Position numbers and translations under genes: made by a program. 29,703 nt of DNA. Source: Bacteroidales bacterium. GTDB taxonomy: Bacteria > Bacteroidota > Bacteroidia > Bacteroidales > Muribaculaceae. The notes under the pieces were generated by a model that was given only the letters and a program-made list of their open reading frames with translations, had not been told where the DNA came from and ran no database searches. Below, in pieces: positions 24,068 to 29,703 of this stretch. The first letter of the stretch is position 1; every line of letters begins with the position of its first letter. The stretch spans positions 1 through 29,703 of the forward strand of contig DXYS01000059.1 of assembly GCA_019415705.1 (NCBI GenBank). Direction: 5' to 3'.

Positions 24068-25042
24068 TTAATGATTTCGATTAACCGACTCTTCGGCCAG
24101 AGCCGTGAAGTAGACGCGACTGTCAGCCTCCAATCTCACGTTTTCCAATGACCTTACTGCCTCGGCTGCATAGCGGGCAATCAGCAGACGACAGCGCTCG
24201 CTCAAATCGAGACGGTCATAGACAGCCTTGACCTGACGGATACGTTCGGCAGGCTCAAGATCTTCGTCGAGTATCGCTTCAAGTTCTTCCGACGCCTCGT
24301 CAAGTGCGGTTATCAAAAGCCACGTTTTCTTCTCGTTGACAATGTCACCACCGATTTCCTTGCCGAATACCAAGGGGTCGCCGTAAGTGTCCAACCAGTC
24401 GTCACGCAATTGGAACGCAAGACCGAGATTTACACCATAGTCATAAAAAGCCTCACAGTCGGCCTCGTCGGCACCGGCTATCATCGCACCCATGCGGCAG
24501 GCACAGCCGAGCAGGACGGATGTCTTGAGACGTATCATATTAAGATACTCGTCAACGGTCACATCCTTACGCTTTTCAAAGTCCATGTCATATTGCTGAC
24601 CCTCGTAAATTTCCATGGCCGTACGATTAAACAGGTCCATAACCGCAGGCATTATCTCCTGACGGCAGCGGCTGATATAAGTCGTGGCCATGGTCAGCAT
24701 GGCGTCACCGGACAAAATAGCGGTATTGTCATTCCAACGGCAATGCACTGTCGGACGTCCGCGCCGCAGGTCTGCGCGATCCATCACATCGTCATGCAGC
24801 AACGTGAAATTATGAAAAATCTCTATACCTAAGGCTGCATTAATGGCCCCGTCGCCCTCACCGGGCTCTACGGGTGCCCCCATCGCGCTACAAGCCGCAA
24901 GCAGTAGTTGGGGACGGAGACGTTTGCCGCCGCTTTCGAGCGTATATTCTATCGGAAGATAGAGGTCTGCAGGCTCGGCAGGATAAGATATTGAGGCAAT
25001 AGCCGTAGAAATAATGTCTGAAATGACTTGCTGACTTAACAT
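24068..25042 (-). CDS. Polyprenyl (isoprenyl) diphosphate synthase
   Basis: A 324-residue all-helical prenyltransferase that condenses isopentenyl diphosphate with allylic diphosphates. Both Asp-rich motifs are intact: DDVMD (84-88, first motif) and DDWLD (214-218, second). GGKRLRP (38-44) binds IPP. An aromatic residue, Phe79, sits five positions before the first motif, which in related short-chain synthases limits product length to about C15-C20, so a farnesyl or geranylgeranyl product is likelier than a long quinone tail. This last point is inference. The gene precedes tatD in the operon and is divergent from the DUF4250 gene. Confidence 0.92.
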   Translation of the reverse strand: MLSQQVISDIISTAIASISYPAEPADLYLPIEYTLESGGKRLRPQLLLAACSAMGAPVEPGEGDGAINAALGIEIFHNFTLLHDDVMDRADLRRGRPTVHCRWNDNTAILSGDAMLTMATTYISRCRQEIMPAVMDLFNRTAMEIYEGQQYDMDFEKRKDVTVDEYLNMIRLKTSVLLGCACRMGAMIAGADEADCEAFYDYGVNLGLAFQLRDDWLDTYGDPLVFGKEIGGDIVNEKKTWLLITALDEASEELEAILDEDLEPAERIRQVKAVYDRLDLSERCRLLIARYAAEAVRSLENVRLEADSRVYFTALAEESVNRNH

Positions 25043-25070
25043 AGCGATGAGTTTTGGTGTAATCTTACGG

Positions 25071-25078
25071 CAAAGTTA
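25071..25078 (-). promoter_or_regulatory. Candidate -7 element of the polyprenyl synthase operon
   Basis: TAACTTTG on the minus strand, 28 bases before the start at 25042. No good TTTG box is found 19-21 bases upstream. Confidence 0.45.
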
Positions 25079-25090
25079 AGACAAAATGAC

Positions 25091-25098
25091 TAATTTTG
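25091..25098 (+). promoter_or_regulatory. Candidate -7 element of the DUF4250-uvrD-nspC unit
   Basis: TAATTTTG on the plus strand, 13 bases before the ATG at 25112 and 31 before the ATG at 25130. It lies back to back with the minus-strand element at 25071-25078. Confidence 0.45.
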
Positions 25099-25111
25099 TC
25101 CTACAAAGACT

Positions 25112-25309
25112 ATGATTAAAAATCAGATAATGGAAAATTTGCCTGCCGACCCCGTGATGCTCTATAGTTTTATCAATATGAAACTGCGTGACAGCTACAG
25201 TTCGCTCGACGCGCTTTGCGACGACCTCGGGCTCGACCGCACCGAGCTGGAGCGTAAATTAGGCGACGCCGGATTTGAGTACTCGCCCGAAAACAACCGC
25301 TTTATATAA
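25112..25309 (+). CDS. DUF4250 family small protein
   Basis: A 65-residue protein of the small DUF4250 family: LPADPVMLYSFINMKLRDSYSSLDALCDDLGLDRTELERKLGDAGFEYSPENNRFI. The family pattern is LPxDPxxLLSxxNxKLRDxYxSLxxLCxDL followed by a helix-turn-helix-like half. The first six residues (MIKNQI) may not belong, since relatives usually begin near the second Met (25130). The function is unknown. The TAATG junction with uvrD (one shared base) suggests the two are translated in coupling, which hints at a role near DNA repair but proves nothing. Confidence 0.85.
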   Translation: MIKNQIMENLPADPVMLYSFINMKLRDSYSSLDALCDDLGLDRTELERKLGDAGFEYSPENNRFI

Positions 25310-27687
25310 TGGAGGATTATCTGTCGAAACTTAACGGGCCACAACGTGAGGCTGTCGAATATATCGACGGACCGGAACTCGTCATTGCCGGCGCAGGCTC
25401 TGGCAAAACACGTGTGCTCACCTATAAGATAGTCCACCTGCTGGCCCATGATTATGAGCCGTGGCGCATCATGGCCCTGACTTTCACCAATAAGGCGGCG
25501 CGTGAGATGCGCAGCCGCATCGAAACACTTGTCGGCGAAAAGACGGCCTCAAAACTTTGGATGGGCACGTTCCACTCTATTTTTTCTAAAATACTGCATA
25601 TCAACGCCTCCCGTATAGGTTACCGCAGCGACTTCACCATCTACGACACGTCTGACTCGAAGTCACTCATCAAGATGATCATCAGGGATATGAAACTCGA
25701 TGAGAATGTCTATCAGCCGGCGGCCGTGCTCAACTCTATCTCGACGGCCAAGAACGCGCTCGTCTCGCCCGAGGCATACGCCATGGACCGCGAACTTATC
25801 GACTCCGACCGTCGCTCCAAGCGTCCGGCGACTGTCGAAATTTATCACGCTTACCGCGACCGCTGCCGTGTGGCCGGAGCCATGGACTTTGACGACCTGC
25901 TCTTCTACACCGACAAACTGCTGCGCGAAAATCCCGACGTGCTCCGCCACTATCAGGAGTTTTTCCGCTATATACTCGTCGACGAGTATCAGGACACCAA
26001 CTATGCACAGCACGTCATCGTCAGACGTCTGACCGAGGAGTCGGGCAAGCTATGTGTGGTCGGCGACGACGCCCAGAGCATCTACTCATTCCGAGGCGCC
26101 AACATACGCAACATCCTCGACCTCAAGAAGTCATATGCCAATCTGCGTATATTCAAGCTCGAACAGAACTATCGTTCGACCCAAAACATCATAAACGCGG
26201 CCAACACGCTGATTGCAAAGAATATGATGCAGATACCCAAGAACGTATTCTCCACCAACGACATCGGCGAGCGCATCGAGGTCGTGCAGTGCTACAGCGT
26301 CTACGAAGAGGGCTATCTCGTGGCCAACCGCATCTCGCAGCTGCATATGAAAAATCATGACAGTTACGACGATTACGCGATTTTATACCGCACGAACGCC
26401 CAATCTCGTGTGCTCGAGGAGTCGCTGCGACGCCGCAACATCCCATACCGCATCTACGGCGGCGTCGCCTTCTATCAGCGCAAGGAGGTCAAGGACGTCG
26501 TGTCATATCTGCGTCTTGCTGTCAATCCGCATGACGATGAGGCTCTCAAACGCGTCATCAACGTACCGGCACGAGGCATCGGCGAGACAACCGTAGGCAA
26601 ACTCTCGTCTGCAGCCATTGACAACGGCGTCAGCATCTGGGAGATTATTAACAACTTGGACAAATACCCCGTCAATATCAACAAGGGCACGACCGCCAAG
26701 ATTGCCGGATTCGCCACGCTCATACAGACATTCAACAACGAGGCGGCCGCAGGCATGAACGCTGACGAACTCACACAAAAAGTCATAGCCGATAGCCGCC
26801 TGCTGGCTATGTATCTCTCCGACACGACTCCCGAGAGCATCACTAAGCATGAGAACATCAACGAACTGCTCAACGCAGCGCGTGTTTTTGTCTATGGCAA
26901 GCAGGACTTTGACGACATAACTCTACATGCTTTTCTTTCTGAGGTATCTCTTGCCACAGATCAGGACGAGAAAGACGACAGCACGGCCGAACGCATCACG
27001 CTGATGACCATCCACGCGGCCAAAGGCCTCGAATTCTCAAACGTCTTTATCGTCGGCGTAGAAGAAAGACTGATTCCATCACCAAAATCAGCGTCAACAA
27101 AGCAAGGATTGGAGGAAGAACGTAGATTATTATATGTCGCAATCACACGCGCAAAAAACTATTGTATGCTTAGCTATGCGCCACCACTTTTTCCACTCAA
27201 GGATAACAAAGAGAACAAATTAAACATTAACATACCAATACCGTCACGTTTTATTTCTGACATTGACCGCAAGTTTCTGCGCCTCGCCACAGGCACACAG
27301 ATTGCACCGCCCAAGTCAAACGTGCCCGACTATCATACATTCAGAGAGCGTTATGCCGCAGAGTCGGCGCCACGTGCCGGTGTCCGCAGTTTCGCACCCG
27401 CGCAAGACCGTGCGGAGCGTCCGTCGCCGTCGCGCTTCGGAATTCCAACGGAGAAAAAGGCCGGTGGCGTACCCATCGGGCAGGCGCGGCCGGCAGGCGA
27501 ATACGACGTCCATACCTCTGACAGTCTGACACTCGGCATGACTATAGAGCACCAGCGCTTCGGCCGCGGCAAAATCACATCAATCGACACATCGACCCCC
27601 GACCATAAGATAACCGTCGAATTTGAGAACGTGCAGGTACGCGTCCTGCTGCTTAAGTTCGCCCGTTTTAAAATCATTTCAGAATGA
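25309..27687 (+). CDS. UvrD/PcrA-type ATP-dependent DNA helicase
   Basis: A 792-residue superfamily 1 helicase (3'-5'), acting in nucleotide excision repair, replication restart and removal of RecA or stalled polymerase. Motifs: I GAGSGKT (28-34), Ia ALTFTNKAAREM (56-67), II DEYQD (225-229), III GDDAQSIYSFRGA (252-264), IV QNYRST, V TIHAAKGLEF, and VI LYVAITRAK. The final 50 residues (LGMTIEHQRFGRGKITSID) form the Tudor-like tail found in PcrA/UvrD, which contacts RNA polymerase. After motif VI the sequence YAPPLFPLKDNKENKLNINI departs from the usual form and is coded with AT-rich codons. The ATG shares one base with the DUF4250 stop, and the TGA overlaps the nspC ATG by four bases. Confidence 0.96.
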   Translation: MEDYLSKLNGPQREAVEYIDGPELVIAGAGSGKTRVLTYKIVHLLAHDYEPWRIMALTFTNKAAREMRSRIETLVGEKTASKLWMGTFHSIFSKILHINASRIGYRSDFTIYDTSDSKSLIKMIIRDMKLDENVYQPAAVLNSISTAKNALVSPEAYAMDRELIDSDRRSKRPATVEIYHAYRDRCRVAGAMDFDDLLFYTDKLLRENPDVLRHYQEFFRYILVDEYQDTNYAQHVIVRRLTEESGKLCVVGDDAQSIYSFRGANIRNILDLKKSYANLRIFKLEQNYRSTQNIINAANTLIAKNMMQIPKNVFSTNDIGERIEVVQCYSVYEEGYLVANRISQLHMKNHDSYDDYAILYRTNAQSRVLEESLRRRNIPYRIYGGVAFYQRKEVKDVVSYLRLAVNPHDDEALKRVINVPARGIGETTVGKLSSAAIDNGVSIWEIINNLDKYPVNINKGTTAKIAGFATLIQTFNNEAAAGMNADELTQKVIADSRLLAMYLSDTTPESITKHENINELLNAARVFVYGKQDFDDITLHAFLSEVSLATDQDEKDDSTAERITLMTIHAAKGLEFSNVFIVGVEERLIPSPKSASTKQGLEEERRLLYVAITRAKNYCMLSYAPPLFPLKDNKENKLNINIPIPSRFISDIDRKFLRLATGTQIAPPKSNVPDYHTFRERYAAESAPRAGVRSFAPAQDRAERPSPSRFGIPTEKKAGGVPIGQARPAGEYDVHTSDSLTLGMTIEHQRFGRGKITSIDTSTPDHKITVEFENVQVRVLLLKFARFKIISE

Positions 27688-28844
27688 AAGTCTCAGAGCT
27701 CCCCACCCCTTTTTATGTCGTCTACGAAAACCGGCTCGTCAAAAATCTCGAGCTGATAACTGACGTGGCGCGCCGCGCGAACGTCAAGATAATCATGGCC
27801 TTCAAGGCCAACGCCCTGTGGCGTACGTTCCCCATAATCCGTCGCTACTGCCGCGCCTCGACGGCCAGCTCGCTCAACGAGCTGCGTCTCGGCCGCGAAT
27901 GTCTGGGCGATGAAGTCCACAGTTATTGTCCGGCCTATACCGACGCGACAATTGACGAATATATCGCCGGCAGCAGCCACCTGACATTCAACTCGGTAAG
28001 TCAGTGGGAGCGCTTTGCCGACAAAGTCATGGCCCACAATGCCGGTGCCGGCTCACATCATGTCTCGCCCGGACTTAGAGTCAACCCCAAATGCTCGGTC
28101 ATCGAGACCGACATATACAACCCGGCTCTGCCCGGCTCGCGATTCGGCGTCGGCGCCGACACTCTGCCCGAGCTGCCCAAAGGTATCGAGGGGCTGCACT
28201 TCCACGCACTCTGCGAATCGACAAGCTATGATTTGGAAAAAGTACTCGAGGCGTTTGAGAGCCAGTTCGGCCACATTCTCGCGAGCAGACACGTCAAGTG
28301 GGTCAACATGGGCGGCGGACATCTGATGACACGCAGCGGCTATGACACAGACCATCTTGTCAGCCTGCTTAAAGCCTTCAAACAACGCCATCCCGGCATT
28401 GAAGTCATACTCGAGCCCGGCAGCGCATGGACATGGCGTACGGGCGACCTCATCACCTCGGTCGTCGACGTCGTGACAAACGACGACATCTCGACTGCAA
28501 TTGTTGATGTCTCATTCGCCTGCCATATGCCCGACACACTCGAGATGCCCTACAAACCGGCTATCACAGAGAGCGTCGAGCCGACTGAAGACACATCTGT
28601 CTACCGTCTCGGCGGCAACTCCTGTCTCAGCGGCGACTTCATGGGCGACTGGGCCTTCGAGCAGCCGCTGAAAATCGGCGACCGACTGACACTCGAGGAC
28701 ATGAACCATTACACGACCGTCAAGACCACGATGTTTAACGGCATCGACCATCCTGCCATAGTCCTCGCCTCGTCAGAGGATGCTGATGACGCCCGTTATC
28801 TGCGCCGCTACGGCTACGACGACTACAAGTCGCGCATGAGTTAA
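27684..28844 (+). CDS. nspC: Carboxynorspermidine decarboxylase
   Basis: A 386-residue PLP enzyme of the alanine-racemase fold (fold III). It decarboxylates carboxynorspermidine or carboxyspermidine, the last step of the polyamine route that most Bacteroidetes use. Marks: the opening LPTPFYVVYENRLVKNLELI, the PLP lysine Lys41 in MAFKANAL, LRVNPKCSVIETDIYNPALPGSRFG, GLHFHALCES, VNMGGGHLMTR, EPGSAW, and the C-terminal active-site segment GGNSCLSGDFMGDW. The length fits the family. The partner carboxyspermidine dehydrogenase is not in the window. The ATGA overlap with uvrD indicates cotranscription. Confidence 0.96.
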   Translation: MKVSELPTPFYVVYENRLVKNLELITDVARRANVKIIMAFKANALWRTFPIIRRYCRASTASSLNELRLGRECLGDEVHSYCPAYTDATIDEYIAGSSHLTFNSVSQWERFADKVMAHNAGAGSHHVSPGLRVNPKCSVIETDIYNPALPGSRFGVGADTLPELPKGIEGLHFHALCESTSYDLEKVLEAFESQFGHILASRHVKWVNMGGGHLMTRSGYDTDHLVSLLKAFKQRHPGIEVILEPGSAWTWRTGDLITSVVDVVTNDDISTAIVDVSFACHMPDTLEMPYKPAITESVEPTEDTSVYRLGGNSCLSGDFMGDWAFEQPLKIGDRLTLEDMNHYTTVKTTMFNGIDHPAIVLASSEDADDARYLRRYGYDDYKSRMS

Positions 28845-28882
28845 AACCTATCGAATAACCAATTAACATCATATATACCATC

Positions 28883-29703
28883 ATGCCACGTTTCTCTGTA
28901 ATAGTTCCCGTCTACAACCGCATCGGCGAGGTCAGCGACCTCTTGGAAAGCCTGCTGGCCCAGACATCAGGCGACTTTGAGACAATAATAGTCGAGGACG
29001 GCTCTTCGGAGCCTTGCCGCGAAGTCGTCGAGGACGCTGCAGCCCGCGGGCTCGACGTAAAATATTATTACAAAGAAAACGAGGGCCGCTCGATTGCCCG
29101 CAACTACGGACTCGAACGCGCGACAGGTGACTATTTTGTATTCTTCGACTCAGACTGTGTGATTCCGCCCGACTATTTCCGCACACTCGCCGCCGAACTC
29201 GACCGCCGCAAGGACCTCGACTGTTTCGGCGGTCCCGACGCCGCCCACGAGTCGTTTACTCCGACCCAGAAGGCCATCAACTACTCGATGACCTCGTTCC
29301 TGACCACCGGCGGCATACGCGGCGGCAAAATAAAGCTCGAAAAATTCGTGCCGCGAACGTTCAATATGGGCTTTTCGCGCCGCGTCTACGAGCGCGTCGG
29401 CGGTTTCCGCGAGATGTTCTCGGAGGACATCGACATGAGCACACGCATCCGCAAAGCCGGCTTCAACATCGGCCTGATTCGCGAGACACCCGTGTGGCAC
29501 AAACGACGTGTCGACCTCAAAAAGTTCTTCAGGCAGGTCTACGTATTCGGCATGTCGCGCATCACGCTCAAACTGCTATATCCGGACTCGCTTAAGGCCG
29601 TTCACCTGCTGCCGGCGGCGTTTGTCGTCGGATCATTGGCACTGATTCTGTTGGGCGTATTTGTCTCACCATGGTGGCTGCTGCCGCTCGGTCTGTATTT
29701 CCT
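28883..29703 (+). CDS. Family 2 glycosyltransferase (partial, runs off the window)
   Basis: The frame is open from the ATG at 28883 to the window end (273 codons, no stop yet). It is a GT-A fold glycosyltransferase: MPRFSVIVPVYNRIGEV (1-17), the nucleotide-binding IIVEDGSSE (36-44), SIARNYGLERATGDYFVFFDSDC with the DxD motif at the FDSD step, and the acceptor/catalytic block NMGFSRRVYERVGGF then SEDIDMSTRIRKAGF. Hydrophobic segments begin near residue 245 (LLPAAFVVGSLALILLGVFV), indicating a membrane-tethered enzyme for surface polysaccharide or glycolipid synthesis. It follows nspC by 38 bases. Donor and acceptor are unknown. Confidence 0.9.
   Translation, partial: MPRFSVIVPVYNRIGEVSDLLESLLAQTSGDFETIIVEDGSSEPCREVVEDAAARGLDVKYYYKENEGRSIARNYGLERATGDYFVFFDSDCVIPPDYFRTLAAELDRRKDLDCFGGPDAAHESFTPTQKAINYSMTSFLTTGGIRGGKIKLEKFVPRTFNMGFSRRVYERVGGFREMFSEDIDMSTRIRKAGFNIGLIRETPVWHKRRVDLKKFFRQVYVFGMSRITLKLLYPDSLKAVHLLPAAFVVGSLALILLGVFVSPWWLLPLGLYF

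Noticed and set aside
1..29703. CRISPR array, tRNA, rRNA or prophage genes
   Set aside because: No regularly spaced repeats of 25-40 bases, no cloverleaf with a recognisable anticodon arm, and no phage structural genes were seen by eye.

Overview
The window looks like ordinary chromosome from a gut member of the Bacteroidales, most likely Muribaculaceae (S24-7) or a close relative. Supporting signs are repeated matches to the Bacteroidetes promoter (TTG, about 20 bases, TAnnTTTG), weak or absent Shine-Dalgarno sites, a FeoA-FeoB fusion, a DUF4250 protein, NspC, a secreted choloylglycine-hydrolase-type enzyme, and codon use rich in GC-ending codons set in AT-rich intergenic DNA. The family assignment is inference; the phylum-level call is firm.

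Layout. 1-516 is a hairpin-rich non-coding stretch ending in the terminator of the minus-strand rpsF-rpsR-rplI operon (517-1622). 1708-2619 is accessory: a 499-bp element (1768-2266) with 33-nt inverted ends and a frameshifted IS5-type transposase remnant, next to a possible small ORF. 2753-5796 (+) holds an ECF sigma factor, an alanine/glycine:cation symporter and lgt. 5801-7472 (-) holds an acyltransferase and a Rossmann-like protein lacking its glycine-rich loop. 7592-9613 (+) is prfC plus a HIT hydrolase. 9687-15348 (-) holds the Ntn amidase, a small membrane protein, ftsH, rsfS and a LolC/E-type permease. 15503-20636 (+) is feoAB, then dCMP deaminase, an S41 protease and 5-formyl-THF cyclo-ligase. 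20826-21329 (-) is a second ECF sigma factor, divergent from purT across a 395-bp AT-rich control region. 22936-23274 (+) is an unknown gene facing tatD and a polyprenyl synthase (-). 25112 to the end (+) is DUF4250, uvrD/pcrA, nspC and the start of a family 2 glycosyltransferase.

Functional picture. Most genes are housekeeping: ribosome assembly and silencing (S6, S18, L9, RsfS), translation termination (RF3), membrane quality control and lipoprotein handling (FtsH, Lgt, LolC/E-type), one-carbon, purine and pyrimidine supply (cyclo-ligase, PurT, dCMP deaminase), DNA repair (UvrD, TatD), isoprenoid and polyamine synthesis, and ferrous iron uptake. Genes packed with 1-4 base overlaps (S41/cyclo-ligase, DUF4250/uvrD, uvrD/nspC) suggest translational coupling.

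I did not find a convincing undescribed biological system. The items most worth a second look are the decayed IS-derived element, the repeat-rich DNA at 1-410, three phased TTGTTACA repeats between the second sigma factor and purT, a codon-anomalous patch inside uvrD, and several small unrecognised genes.
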